Assembly (NCBI RefSeq): GCF_000259275.1
Contig: NC_017735.1
Location: 1,364,001-1,428,000, forward strand
Source of the DNA: Helicobacter cetorum MIT 99-5656
Lineage (GTDB): Bacteria; Campylobacterota; Campylobacteria; Campylobacterales; Helicobacteraceae
Length of the DNA: 64,000 nucleotides
Direction: 5' to 3'
Positions 45,429 to 55,371 of this stretch are shown here, in pieces. The position numbers were made by a program, and so were the translations under genes. Below the pieces are notes generated by a model. It ran no database searches, was not told the origin of the DNA, and saw only the letters and a program-made list of their open reading frames with translations. Each line of letters begins with the position of its first letter. The first letter of the stretch is position 1.

Positions 45429-46940
45429 ATGCCATCTCAAATCAATCCCATTCAAACCCCTATTAACACGCCAAAGAGTGAAACTAACAACGCCCCAAAA
45501 AACCCTAGCTCTACAAAAGATTTTAACAAACTCTTAAAACAAACTATCTCTAAGAACGACCCAAAAAATAAGGCAAATAAAGCTCAAACCACCCCTAAGG
45601 AACTTCCTAATCATAGCACTTTAAAAGATACCCCTAAAACCCAACATTCTGTATCCAAAAAAATCCCTACCCACAAAGAAATTCCCCAAGATAAAGAAGC
45701 CCCCACCCTAAAGGACTTACTCAAGCATACAGAAAACCATGATGAAGCCAAGCCAAAACATCATGAAGAGAATCTCTCTCCCATGATTTTACCCAATAAA
45801 AGCGTTCAAACCCCTACCAGTAATCCTATGAAAACCCCACTTACCCCCCCCACTGATAAAAAAGAGTCAAAAACCCTTAAAGATGTTCAAACCCTTGCTA
45901 AAAAACATGACCTAAATATAAGCCATATCAAAACGACCACCCATCAAACTTCTAGCAAAGAAACCCCAACAAAAGGCTCAAAGCACTTAAGCACCAACGA
46001 GCAACTTTCTCTAAAAACAACCCCTAAGCAAGCCCTAGAAACTCCAAGCCCTACAACCACAAATCTCTCTAGCGTTTTGCAATCCTTAGAAACAAAAGAT
46101 TTAAGCTTAAAGGACAAATCCATAAGCTCTAAAAAACCTGTTGCTTCCTTAGAAAAAGCAAACTTACCTAGCGATGAAAAGCCTAAAAAAATGCCCCCCT
46201 TAAATGAAAGCTTACAAACTCATGCAATTAAAAGGGCTAAAAAACCTAAAGTGGCTAAGAAAAAGAAACCAGAAAAAACCCCTAGCCTTCAAAAAAACCA
46301 AGTCCAAACCACAATAAACGCCCCAAAAGAAACCCCTAGAATGCCCCCCTTAACGCCATTAACGCCTATGCTTATGGGGCTTAACACTCATGGTGTTGAT
46401 TTTAAAACCCCCTTAGAAAAAGAAGAAAAAACTCCCCCTATTGATACCAAAGAAAGCATTAAAGAAAACACCAAAGAATCTAGTATGATTCAAAACACCC
46501 AAAACGCACCTACAAGCGACAATAAGGGCATTACTCCCAAAGAGACGATTAAGCACTTCTCCCAGCAATTAAAACAAGAAATCCAAGAATACAAACCCCC
46601 CATGACTAAAATCTCTATGGACTTATTCCCTAAAGAATTAGGCAAACTTGAAGTTACCATTCAAAAAGTGGGTAAGAATCTTAAAGTGAGCGTTATTTCC
46701 AATCATCACAGCTTGCAGACCTTCTTAGACAACCAACAAGAGCTTAAGAATAGTTTGAGTGCTTTAGGTTTTGAAGGGGTGGATTTAAGCTTTTCGCAAA
46801 ATCATTCTAAAGAGCAACACAGCCACAAAGAACAAGAGCTAACCCCCCTAAAAGAAAGTGCTTTAAAACGCTATCAAGAAAACACTAATGATGATTTTAA
46901 CCAGCCAACAACTAGCCTAGAAATCACTCTTTATGCGTGA
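45429..46940 (+). CDS. fliK: Flagellar hook-length control protein FliK
   Basis: The 503-residue product is K/P/T/N-rich and disordered for its first 400 residues (acting as a ruler), then has the folded FliK C-terminal domain (about 405-475: ISMDLFPKELGKLEVTIQKV... followed by a helix with NNQQELKNSLSALGFEGVDLS). That domain switches export specificity when the hook is long enough. I use the ATG at 45429, preceded by AAGGA; the longer frame from 45360 would run through the sigma-54 promoter. H. pylori HP0906 holds the same place. Confidence 0.88.
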   Translation: MPSQINPIQTPINTPKSETNNAPKNPSSTKDFNKLLKQTISKNDPKNKANKAQTTPKELPNHSTLKDTPKTQHSVSKKIPTHKEIPQDKEAPTLKDLLKHTENHDEAKPKHHEENLSPMILPNKSVQTPTSNPMKTPLTPPTDKKESKTLKDVQTLAKKHDLNISHIKTTTHQTSSKETPTKGSKHLSTNEQLSLKTTPKQALETPSPTTTNLSSVLQSLETKDLSLKDKSISSKKPVASLEKANLPSDEKPKKMPPLNESLQTHAIKRAKKPKVAKKKKPEKTPSLQKNQVQTTINAPKETPRMPPLTPLTPMLMGLNTHGVDFKTPLEKEEKTPPIDTKESIKENTKESSMIQNTQNAPTSDNKGITPKETIKHFSQQLKQEIQEYKPPMTKISMDLFPKELGKLEVTIQKVGKNLKVSVISNHHSLQTFLDNQQELKNSLSALGFEGVDLSFSQNHSKEQHSHKEQELTPLKESALKRYQENTNDDFNQPTTSLEITLYA

Positions 46941-46991
46941 TTTTAAGCAAGATTACTTTATAATGGATTATCCCAAACTAAGGAAGAGAAC

Positions 46992-47831
46992 ATGGCCATT
47001 GATTTAGCAGAAGTTACCGGAGCCAAAGCTGCACAAGAGAGAAAAAAAGAACAGCCTAAAATTGCTAATGGACTAGACAAAGACGCTTTTATGAAATTGT
47101 TCCTAGAGCAATTAAAAAATCAAGACCCAACAGCCCCTATGGAAACAGATAAAATCATCACACAAACCGCACAACTCACGCAAGTTGAAATGCAAGAAGA
47201 AAATAAAAAGACTATGCAAGAAGTTGCAAGTGCGATGAAATCTAGCAAAGAAACCAACGAATCTTTAAAGGATTTTCAAAGCTCTTTAAAAGACACTATG
47301 GAAAATCTTAATAAGGGCATGGACGATAGCCTAAAGGCTAATAACTCTTTAAGAGAAGTTACTGCACTTAATTCTGTTAGCATGATAGGAAAGATTGCAG
47401 AAACTGATGTGAGCGGAGCGAATTTTGATGGCAAGAACAAGCTCGCTTTTTCGCTTTTCTTTGATGAAAGCATTGACACTTCTAAAGGCACGCCTACTAT
47501 TCAAATTCTCAATGAGAGTAATGAGCTAGTCAAAACCCTTTCTTTAAAAGATTATAATGGTAAAAAGGGCTATGTCAATTTTGAATGGGATGGCACGAAT
47601 GAAAAAGGAGAGAAAGTCCCTGAAGGCAGCTATAAAATCAGGGCTGAATACAACCTAGACTCTCAAAGCAAACAATATTTACAAACTCGTATCGGTAGGG
47701 GCGAAGTAGAGAGTGTACTCTTTAATCAAGGCAAACCCATGCTAAGAATGGGCGAAATGATTCTGCCCATAGATAGTGCAATAGAGTTTTACAAGCCTGA
47801 AAATCAAAAACCACACAAAGAGCAAGCATGA
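46992..47831 (+). CDS. flgD: Flagellar hook assembly protein FlgD
   Basis: FlgD caps the growing hook. The 279-residue protein has the N-terminal export/cap region (DKDAFMKLFLEQLKNQDPTAPMETDKIITQTAQL, about 30-63), a helical middle, and the C-terminal tandem beta domain including FEWDGTNEKGEKVPEGSYKIRAEY (the FLG-D-G-xPxG-Y pattern). GGAAGAGA precedes the ATG. Its stop overlaps the next gene by 4 bp. Confidence 0.94.
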   Translation: MAIDLAEVTGAKAAQERKKEQPKIANGLDKDAFMKLFLEQLKNQDPTAPMETDKIITQTAQLTQVEMQEENKKTMQEVASAMKSSKETNESLKDFQSSLKDTMENLNKGMDDSLKANNSLREVTALNSVSMIGKIAETDVSGANFDGKNKLAFSLFFDESIDTSKGTPTIQILNESNELVKTLSLKDYNGKKGYVNFEWDGTNEKGEKVPEGSYKIRAEYNLDSQSKQYLQTRIGRGEVESVLFNQGKPMLRMGEMILPIDSAIEFYKPENQKPHKEQA

Positions 47832-49642
47832 ATGACACCCTTTTAAACGCATACAGCGGAATCAAAACCCATCAATTTGGCATTGATAGTCTCTCTAATA
47901 ATATCGCTAATATTAACACCCTAGGCTATCGCTCTAATGAGCCTGAATTTAAGAGCTTGTTCTCTTCGCATTTAGACGCCTTGAATGCTAAATCAGTTAT
48001 GGCAAATGATAGGAATTATGGCGTTACAGGAGCGGGTAATGCCCTTTTGAGTAAAGATGGCGAATACATGCCTAGTGAAGGGGATTTTCATATGGCTTAT
48101 CAAGGTAAGGGCTGGTTTGTTATAGGGCCTAATAAAAACGGCACACTCACTATCAATAAAGATGGATATGAAAAAAAACAGGATAATTTTCTCACACGCT
48201 CCGGAAATTTCGTGCGAGATGCTGATGGCTATTTAGTAACCCCTGAAGGCTATTATGTCTATGGCGTGGATTTGCATAAAATTAAAGACGGCACCCTTAA
48301 TGCCACCCCTAGAGATGAAGATATTGAAAAATTACACAGCAACACCCTATCGCCCTTGAAAATTCCTCAAGATTTGACCTACCAGCCTGTGCTTAGCACT
48401 AAAGTAGATATTAGTGTGAATTTGAATCCTAAAGACCATGTCAAGGGGGCTCAAGAGTTCTTTTTAGACGATAAAGGTGCGATTATAGAAAAGCGTTTTT
48501 TAAACCAAGACATCAACGCCCTAGCTAATGATGACAACGAACCACTAGACGCCATAACACACCGCAAACTAAACATTAGCGTTCAAAAAGATGGTAAAAA
48601 AGAAGATTTTACTTTCACTTATGGGGATTCTGAAAAAGGAGAGAATCAATTCAAAACTTTGGGCGATTTGAAAAAGCTTCTCAAAGAAAAAACCGGGCTT
48701 GATTTAAACCTCATCAAAAGTGAAGATGATGTGAAAAAGCCCCCCCTTTTATTAGAAATCGCTAATCCCAGCGATAACCCTGTCATTTTTAGCTTGAGTG
48801 GGGGCATTGCGGATAAATTAGGCTTGAGTGCTAATGAAATGGAACTAAAAAAGGGTATTGCAAGAGATTCTGTAGCCATTAGGATTCCTTACTACAGCAC
48901 TTCAGCAGATATTTATGATGAAGCAGGTAATAAATACCTACTCCAAAGCGAATACTTTATGACTAACTCTAATGACCCCGCATCAAGCCCTACAAGCACG
49001 AGGAAAAATCAAACATGGCAAGTTAAAAGCTACATCGTAGATAGCAGAGAAAAAGACCCTATCAATGAGCCTATATGGGAAATTATTGGCTTTGACTCTG
49101 AAACGCATAAGATGAAAGCCACGCCCATTACTTTGGATTTTAAAGGCAATAAGCTTACCTATTCACTAGACAAGAGCGAAAGTCATGTTTCTAGCGATTT
49201 ATCTTATCAAGAATCTAAGCTTTTAGAAGTGAGTCAAGATGGCAAACCTAAAGGCATTTTCAGAGACATGCGTATTGAAGAAAATGGCATTATCTCACTA
49301 TCTTTTAGTAATGGTGCAGTAGAACCAGTCGCTCGTATAGGCATTTTAGCTTTCACTAATGACCAAGGGCTAAGAAAGGTAGGTGGGAATGTCTATGAAA
49401 TGGAAGAAGGCACCATCAATGGGCAAAACAGACCTTTAAGCGGTAATCCTATTTTAGGGTGGGATGAAGAGGGCAAGCTGAAATTTGGAAAAATCAGACA
49501 TAAATATTTAGAAACAAGTAATGTGAATGCTGGAAATGCCTTAACGAATCTAATCTTAATGCAAAGGGGCTATTCTATGAATGCCAAAGCCTTTAGCACC
49601 GGCGATGATATGATTAAGGAAGCCATTAGTCTGAAAAAATAG
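47828..49642 (+). CDS. flgE: Flagellar hook protein FlgE-like (FlgE2)
   Basis: The 604-residue protein has the axial-protein N-terminus (NAYSGIKTHQFGIDSLSNNIANINTLGYRSNE) and C-terminus (LETSNVNAGNALTNLILMQRGYSMNAKAFSTGDDM). The middle has two inserted D1/D2-type domains. The main hook protein of H. pylori (HP0870) is about 718 residues. This shorter one corresponds to HP0908 in the fliK-flgD operon, so it may be a hook paralogue. It is the last gene under the sigma-54 promoter. Confidence 0.88.
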   Translation: MNDTLLNAYSGIKTHQFGIDSLSNNIANINTLGYRSNEPEFKSLFSSHLDALNAKSVMANDRNYGVTGAGNALLSKDGEYMPSEGDFHMAYQGKGWFVIGPNKNGTLTINKDGYEKKQDNFLTRSGNFVRDADGYLVTPEGYYVYGVDLHKIKDGTLNATPRDEDIEKLHSNTLSPLKIPQDLTYQPVLSTKVDISVNLNPKDHVKGAQEFFLDDKGAIIEKRFLNQDINALANDDNEPLDAITHRKLNISVQKDGKKEDFTFTYGDSEKGENQFKTLGDLKKLLKEKTGLDLNLIKSEDDVKKPPLLLEIANPSDNPVIFSLSGGIADKLGLSANEMELKKGIARDSVAIRIPYYSTSADIYDEAGNKYLLQSEYFMTNSNDPASSPTSTRKNQTWQVKSYIVDSREKDPINEPIWEIIGFDSETHKMKATPITLDFKGNKLTYSLDKSESHVSSDLSYQESKLLEVSQDGKPKGIFRDMRIEENGIISLSFSNGAVEPVARIGILAFTNDQGLRKVGGNVYEMEEGTINGQNRPLSGNPILGWDEEGKLKFGKIRHKYLETSNVNAGNALTNLILMQRGYSMNAKAFSTGDDMIKEAISLKK

Positions 49643-49750
49643 TAAGCATGTTAAAATATCCTTTAGCTCTGTTAAAACAAACCATTGTTTTTTATTCGTT
49701 ATTTCACTATACTATTTCTATAAAACCCCTTTCAAATAAGGACTTTTAAA

Positions 49751-50082
49751 GTGTCTAATCATACAAATGAATTAGAGATTATCAAACAGCTCTTTAACAA
49801 TTTAGCAGAAACTGATAAAAAGGCTTTTTTAAAGACTATTAAAGATAAAGAAAAAAACCACAATCAAAACACCTATTCAAAAAGAAATCAAAGAATATCC
49901 ACATTGTAAATCTACTAAGTTTGTAAAAAATGGCATTAATTACAACAAGCAAAGATTTATGTGTAAAGATTGCAAAAAGACTTTTACGCTAACTAATAAT
50001 ACTATTCTTTTTAGCACTAAAAAAGACATTAAGGTATGGAAAAAATTCATTCATTGCATGAGCGGTTCAACCATTTTTAAAA
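49751..50082 (+). pseudogene. N-terminal fragment of an IS1595-type transposase
   Basis: A GTG at 49751 with AAGGA upstream opens a frame (SNHTNELEIIKQLFNNLAE...) that shifts near 49855 and continues as the zinc-ribbon YPHCKSTKFVKNG...RFMCKDCKKTFTL and the DIKVWKKFIHCM helix typical of IS1595-family transposases. It ends abruptly at about 50082, where a restriction-modification gene fragment begins. The catalytic domain is missing. Confidence 0.65.
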
Positions 50083-51917
50083 ATCTTACACCAAGATTAC
50101 AATTACTCAAAGGATATGCTACAAGCACACCCACAATATCGTGTTAAATCTTGTCCATCAGATACAAAAGGTTTTCCTATAGATATTGCTGTATTTGAAG
50201 AAGAAAATGGCAATAAACAACTAAAAATAGTTGTAGAATGCAAAAAGAAAGACCGTAAAGAAAACTTTGAAGTTCATTATTGGTTTAATGCAAAATATTT
50301 GCATTATTGATACTGATAGGGATACTATCGCTGATGCTTTTGAAGTTTTTATTGGATATTCTTTAAAGGGTAGTCAAGGGCAATTTTTTACACCAAAAAA
50401 TATTGTCAAAATGATGGTTGAGATTGTTAATCCTAATAGGCGACACATTATTATTGACCCATCTTGTGGGAGTTGTGGGTTTTTAGTAGAAGCCCTAAAA
50501 CATATTTTGAAACAAATTGAAATAAGTGTTAAAAATCCTAAATCTCAATGGTAAGAACAAAAAGAAGTGAGTATAAAAAATATAAGAGGTATAGAAAAAG
50601 ATAGTTTTTTGACTAAAGTGGGTAAGTCATATATGGCGATTTTAGGCGATGGTAAAGGGGGAATTTTTTGTGAAGATAGTTTGGAGCAACCTAGTATTTG
50701 GAAATCTCAAACGCAACAACACATTCATTTGGAAAGTTTTGATGTTGCTTTTTCTAACCCACCTTTTGGAAAAGAAATTAGGGTTATAGGAAGAGAAAAA
50801 TTAGCTCAATACTCTCTTAATGGAGCTAAACAAGAGAGTAGTATTTCTACTTTATTTTTAGAACGAAATATGCAATTATTAAAAGATAATGGCGTGTTAG
50901 CCATTATATTGCCAGAGACTTATTTCCATGCAAAGAAGCACAAAATTTGTGAGAGATTTTATTTATCAGCATAATATTTTGTGGGTTATTGATATTTCTC
51001 ATAATACTTTTAGACCCTATAATAACGCTAAATGCATTGTTCTTATCATTCAAAAAAAAACGCTCAACAAAATGAATTTATCCATATGGCAGTCGCTGAA
51101 TACATAGGGCATGACCATAATGGCAGACTTATCTATGATAAACAAGGTAATATTAAAGATGAGACCATCAATATTCTAAATGAAATTAAAGATAAAAATC
51201 TTGAAAAGAAATACACCTTTGAAATAGAGGCTAAACAGGTTGTAGAAAGAGATATTTTAATTCCTAGATACTATTCTTAAGTCAAAAGAACAAGACATTA
51301 TAAAACAAGCCTTACAAGAAGACTTAGAGCTTGTTGAATTAAAAACGCTTATTGATAAAAAAGCGATTGTATTCTTTGATGGTAATGGCTCACCAAAAGC
51401 AGAGTTTAAGGGAATGGGTGAAATTCCTTACATTAGAGTAAAAGATATTGTTAATTGGCAAATCTACAAAGACCCTACGGCATTAATTCCCGAAAGTGAA
51501 TATATGCGTCTTTTCAAGTCAAGTAAGGCATTAAGAGAAAATGATATTTTATTTGTTCGTAGAGGAAGCTATCGTATAGGTAGTGTGGCGATGGTTTCGC
51601 CTTTTGATTTAAAGTGTATCTTAACTAGAGAAATCTTAGTATTAAGAACCACCAAAAATAGTCCTATCACACCTTTTTACTTGCTTTATGCTCTTTCGCA
51701 TAAATATACCTATGAGCAAGAGGTTAATAAGATTTTTATGGATACTACTTTGCCAAATATTGCAAATAGATGGCAAGAAATTGCTATTCCTATTCATAAA
51801 GATGCTAATAAACAACATGAAATTTCTGAAAAAATAAAGAAAATTATCCAAAATCAGTGGAATGCTCTAAAAGAAATCAACCATTTAAAAGAAGAACAAG
51901 GAATTTGTTATACTTAA
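50083..51917 (+). pseudogene. Multiply broken restriction-modification protein (M plus S, type I/IIG-like)
   Basis: Joining frames gives one protein. First comes a type I-like N-terminal part (HPQYRVKSCPSDTKGFPIDIAVF and VVECKKKD), then an N6-adenine methylase (GQFFTPKNIVKMMV, DPSCGSCGFL, catalytic NPPFG near 50762), then an HsdS-like recognition domain (GEIPYIRVKDIVNWQIY; TTLPNIANRWQEIAIPI). Breaks: an internal deletion/frameshift near 50290, a TAA at 50552-50554 within an otherwise continuous frame, frameshifts near 50943 and at an A9 run (51053-51061), and another near 51277. It is non-functional. Confidence 0.8.
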
Positions 51918-52035
51918 GTAAGAGATAAGTAATTTTATAAGCAAACTTTTTGTTTTTTCTTTTATCAACACTTCATAGATACAGAACCTTCTGATGTTTT
52001 GCACGCACTTTCAAAATACCCACAATGTATAAAAC

Positions 52036-52803
52036 CTACAATGCACACACCACAAGCTTATTAGCATGCCAAATGGCTTCTAGGGGTGTGTTATAGAGTG
52101 AGCTTAGAGTTTTTGAAGTCATAGCGATTTGAGTTTTAGCCTGCAAGAAAAGTTTTTTGTCTTTTAGCATAATCACATCACTAGAATACCGAGCCACTAA
52201 ATTAGGGTCATGGATATTCATTAAAACGCTTAATTCTCTTTTTTTCATTTCATCTTGAATCGCATTAAAAAACAGGGCTTGATTTCTCAAATCTAAAGCG
52301 CTTGTAGGCTCATCTAGTAGCAATAAGGGCGTTTTTTGCAACAAGCTTCTGGCTAAAAGCACCATTTGTCTTTGGCCGCCAGACAAATCATTAATGCCTT
52401 GGTCTTTTAAAAACTCCAAATTCAAGCGTTCTAAAATGCTTGTCGCTTCCTTAATATGCTTAGCTTTAGGAGTGGCAAACAAACTCAAATGCGTCGCCTT
52501 TCCCATAAGAACAAAATCTAACACATTAAAATTAAACGCATAATGTTCCACTTGCGGAATATAAGCAATTAATTTGGCCTTTTCATGAGGTCTTAGGGGT
52601 AAAATATCTTTGTTGCAGGCCTTAATTTCAGTCTTTTCTAAAGGCTTTAAAAGCCCTAAAAGGCATTTTAAAAGCGTGGTTTTACCCGAGCCATTAGGCG
52701 CTAGAATGCTTGTAATGCTGTTTTTTGGCACACTAAAACTGAGCTTATCCAAGATTAGTTTTTGTGGGTATTTAAAAGAAAGGTTTTTAACTTCTAAAAC
52801 CAT
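52036..52803 (-). CDS. fecE: Iron ABC transporter ATP-binding protein
   Basis: The 255-residue ATPase has Walker A APNGSGKTT near residues 35-43, the ABC signature LSGGQRQMV near 139-147, and Walker B LLLLDEPTSALD. This is the FecE/BtuD-type partner of a FecD-type permease. In H. pylori (HP0888) it serves iron(III) uptake with FecD. It overlaps fecD by 1 bp. No periplasmic binding protein gene is adjacent, as in H. pylori. Confidence 0.92.
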   Translation of the reverse strand: MVLEVKNLSFKYPQKLILDKLSFSVPKNSITSILAPNGSGKTTLLKCLLGLLKPLEKTEIKACNKDILPLRPHEKAKLIAYIPQVEHYAFNFNVLDFVLMGKATHLSLFATPKAKHIKEATSILERLNLEFLKDQGINDLSGGQRQMVLLARSLLQKTPLLLLDEPTSALDLRNQALFFNAIQDEMKKRELSVLMNIHDPNLVARYSSDVIMLKDKKLFLQAKTQIAMTSKTLSSLYNTPLEAIWHANKLVVCAL

Positions 52804-53792
52804 TAAATCCCCCTAGTTTTAAACAAGAGCCATAAGAAAAAGGGGGCTCCTAAAACACTTGTGGTAATGCCTACTGGTAAATCATAGGGCGTAATCATCT
52901 TAGCCACTACATCAGCTAGTAGCAAGAAAAACGCCCCCATAAGCAACGAACCCATAAGCAATTTTTGTAAATTCGCCCCAAAAAAGAGCCGTGCAACATG
53001 CGGCACTACCAAACCAATCCAGCCAATCGTGCCAGACACACTCACACTCATTGCACTTGCGATACTCACACACGCTAAGCACAGGGTGCGTAAAAGCACA
53101 GGATTAATGCCTAAGCTCAAACTTTGTGCATCGCTCAAACTCAACAAATTGATACGCCACCTTAACAAAAAAAGCGGTATGAACCCTACAGCCAGTCCTA
53201 TTAAAGCTACTAAGCAATCCTTATAACTAGATAAAGATAAACTTCCTAAAAGCCATACCACAATCGCTTGAGCTTTTTGGGGGAGCACAAAGAACTTTAT
53301 CGCCCCTGCTAACGCTCCTAAAAACGCGCTTAGCACCACCCCTGATAGCACAAGCGAAAGGGCTGAATTACCCAAAACCCTATTGAGTGCTAAAATGGCT
53401 AGACTCGCTAAAATCGCCCCTAAAAACGCCAAAATCGCAATATTAGATTCAAAAATAGCAATCGCTAGTGCCACCCCTAGCATAGCCCCACTAGAAATGC
53501 CTAACAAAAAGGGGTCAACAAGCGGGTTTCTAAAAATCGTTTGCATAATAACCCCACTCCCAGACAAACTAGCCCCTACTAAAAGTGCTAAAAGCACTCT
53601 GGGTAAGCGAATTTCTAAAATAATAATACTCAAAGAGCTCAGCTCCTCGCCATGCAAAAAATGATTTTTGGTGTTTTGAAACACTTCTAGCCATTCATTA
53701 AAGCTTAATAGTTCCCCTCCAAAGAGCAAGACTAAAACGCTTAAGATTAAGCAAAACAAGGCTAAATGGTAAGTTTTGAGTGTTTTATTCAT
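52803..53792 (-). CDS. fecD: Iron ABC transporter permease
   Basis: The 329-residue protein has about ten hydrophobic segments and the FecCD/BtuC signatures [22 protein letters not shown] and [16 protein letters not shown], the latter contacting the ATPase. It imports siderophore- or citrate-bound iron across the inner membrane with FecE. The start overlaps the end of the upstream dehydrogenase gene by 4 bp, so the three genes are probably one transcript. Confidence 0.93.
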   Translation of the reverse strand: MNKTLKTYHLALFCLILSVLVLLFGGELLSFNEWLEVFQNTKNHFLHGEELSSLSIIILEIRLPRVLLALLVGASLSGSGVIMQTIFRNPLVDPFLLGISSGAMLGVALAIAIFESNIAILAFLGAILASLAILALNRVLGNSALSLVLSGVVLSAFLGALAGAIKFFVLPQKAQAIVVWLLGSLSLSSYKDCLVALIGLAVGFIPLFLLRWRINLLSLSDAQSLSLGINPVLLRTLCLACVSIASAMSVSVSGTIGWIGLVVPHVARLFFGANLQKLLMGSLLMGAFFLLLADVVAKMITPYDLPVGITTSVLGAPFFLWLLFKTRGI

Positions 53793-54631
53793 GCTTTTTT
53801 CCTAAGAATAATGAGCCTAGAGAAATAATCGCACCAGCTACTAGGCAAAACTTTATATAAGACTAACCATAACTTCGTTTTCAAGCCAATGAGATAGCGG
53901 GCTTTGATTTTTGGCTTTGCATTAAGAGCGACAATTTTTTGAGCCACCAACTTAGTGCTAAAGGCTTGTTGATACACGCGGGCATAAAATATTCTAGTCG
54001 CATGCAAATCATGCGCATAAAAGCTGTTTTCACGCTCAAATTGCTTGATAGAAAAGGCGGTGTTTTCCCAATTGCTTCTCACAGCTCCAGGCTCTATCAA
54101 ACACACTTGAACCTTAAAGGGCATAAGCTCCATGCGTAGCACATCACTATAGGCTTCTAGGGCATGCTTACTTGCATTGTAATAGCCCAAAAAAAGCATG
54201 CTCATACGCCCCGCCACAGAAGAAAGGTTGAAAATCTTAGAATAAGGCTTGTTTTTCAACAAGGGCAAACTCCATTGAATCACTTCACAAAGGGCAAAAA
54301 AATTCACATCAAATTGTCTTTTAGCGTCTTTAATAGGAATCTCTTCTAAGCTTCCAAACAGCCCATAACCAGCTGAATTGATTAAGACATCACAATGATT
54401 TTCCTTAGCTTGAATGAGTGCAAACACTTCTTTCAAAGCCATAGAATCGCTCACATCAATATCTATACTCTCGCACAAAGCATGGTTTAATGCTACACAC
54501 AAACTCGCACGCCTAGATAACGCATAGACTTTATACCCTTGCTCTAGCAATAATAACGCACACTCTAACCCAATACCCGAACTTGCCCCTGTAATAATAG
54601 CGACTTTTTGATTTTCTTCTCTATCCTGCAT
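53789..54631 (-). CDS. Short-chain dehydrogenase/reductase
   Basis: A classical SDR: cofactor loop TGASSGIG near residues 13-20, NSAGYG near 91, catalytic serine in NLSSVAG, and the YNASKHALE pair with Tyr and Lys. A basic-hydrophobic tail with WLVLYKVLP may touch the membrane. Substrate is unknown. I use the ATG at 54631; a TTG seven codons upstream (54652) is the alternative. It overlaps fecD by 4 bp, which suggests joint expression though no functional link to iron is evident. Confidence 0.85.
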   Translation of the reverse strand: MQDREENQKVAIITGASSGIGLECALLLLEQGYKVYALSRRASLCVALNHALCESIDIDVSDSMALKEVFALIQAKENHCDVLINSAGYGLFGSLEEIPIKDAKRQFDVNFFALCEVIQWSLPLLKNKPYSKIFNLSSVAGRMSMLFLGYYNASKHALEAYSDVLRMELMPFKVQVCLIEPGAVRSNWENTAFSIKQFERENSFYAHDLHATRIFYARVYQQAFSTKLVAQKIVALNAKPKIKARYLIGLKTKLWLVLYKVLPSSWCDYFSRLIILRKKA

Positions 54632-54778
54632 GACCAAATTTCTTTTATACAAAAATTCTCTTATTGCATATTAATTCTTCCAATATTCACTCAATATTAC
54701 TTAATTTTTACTAATATATAGGCTTTGAAATGTTTTTCAGAGAAACATTTTTGAAAAGATTTGAATTAAGGAGTTTAC

Positions 54779-55300
54779 ATGCCCCATATACAAGCCTCTC
54801 AATTGAATAATTTTGATTGCACTTTAGACACCGCTGACCCCACAAAATTGATGATGAGCTATCTTGTTGTGCCGACTATGGCAAATTTTAGCAATGTCAT
54901 GCATGGGGGCGAATTGCTGAATTTGTTAGATAAAGTCGCTTATGTGTGTTCAGCTCGCTATTGCGGTAAAGGAACGGTAACTCTAAGTGTAGATGGCGTA
55001 ACCTTTAAATACCCCATTCCTGTAGGGAATTTAGTCACTTTCTTAGCTAGCATCAATTATGTGGGTAACACTTCTTGTGAAGTAGGCATTAAGGTTTTGA
55101 GTGAAGATTTTAAAACCCATGTGGTAACCCACACCAATTCATGCTACTTCACTATGGTGGCCGTAGAAAATGGCAAGCCTACCCCAATGCCCAAATACGA
55201 ACCCAAAACAGATATTGAAATCCGCCGTTATGAGGGGGCTTTAAAGCGTAAAGAAATGCGTATGCATGGCTACTTAAAGAGCGGAAAAGCAAAGCTTTGA
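54779..55300 (+). CDS. Acyl-CoA thioesterase (hot-dog fold)
   Basis: The 173-residue protein matches the YciA/ACOT hot-dog family, with NVMHGGELLNLLDKVAYVCSARYC holding the catalytic helix and Asp, then VTFKYPIPVGNLVTFLASINYVGNTS. It hydrolyses acyl-CoA to free acid and CoA. Its place beside fecDE corresponds to H. pylori HP0891. AAGGAG lies just before the ATG. A bidirectional terminator separates it from the convergent fecA gene. Confidence 0.88.
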   Translation: MPHIQASQLNNFDCTLDTADPTKLMMSYLVVPTMANFSNVMHGGELLNLLDKVAYVCSARYCGKGTVTLSVDGVTFKYPIPVGNLVTFLASINYVGNTSCEVGIKVLSEDFKTHVVTHTNSCYFTMVAVENGKPTPMPKYEPKTDIEIRRYEGALKRKEMRMHGYLKSGKAKL

Positions 55301-55305
55301 ATGAA

Positions 55306-55330
55306 GTAAAAATCTTTTAAAGATTTTTAC
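55306..55330 (+). terminator. Bidirectional terminator between thioesterase and fecA
   Basis: GTAAAAATCTTT (55306-55317) and AAAGATTTTTAC (55319-55330) are exact complements around a single T. A- and T-runs within the stem serve as U-tracts for both directions, and the flanking genes converge here. Confidence 0.8.
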
Positions 55331-55371
55331 CCACCCCTTTCTGCCCCCCTACCAATTTAAGAAGTGGAGCT

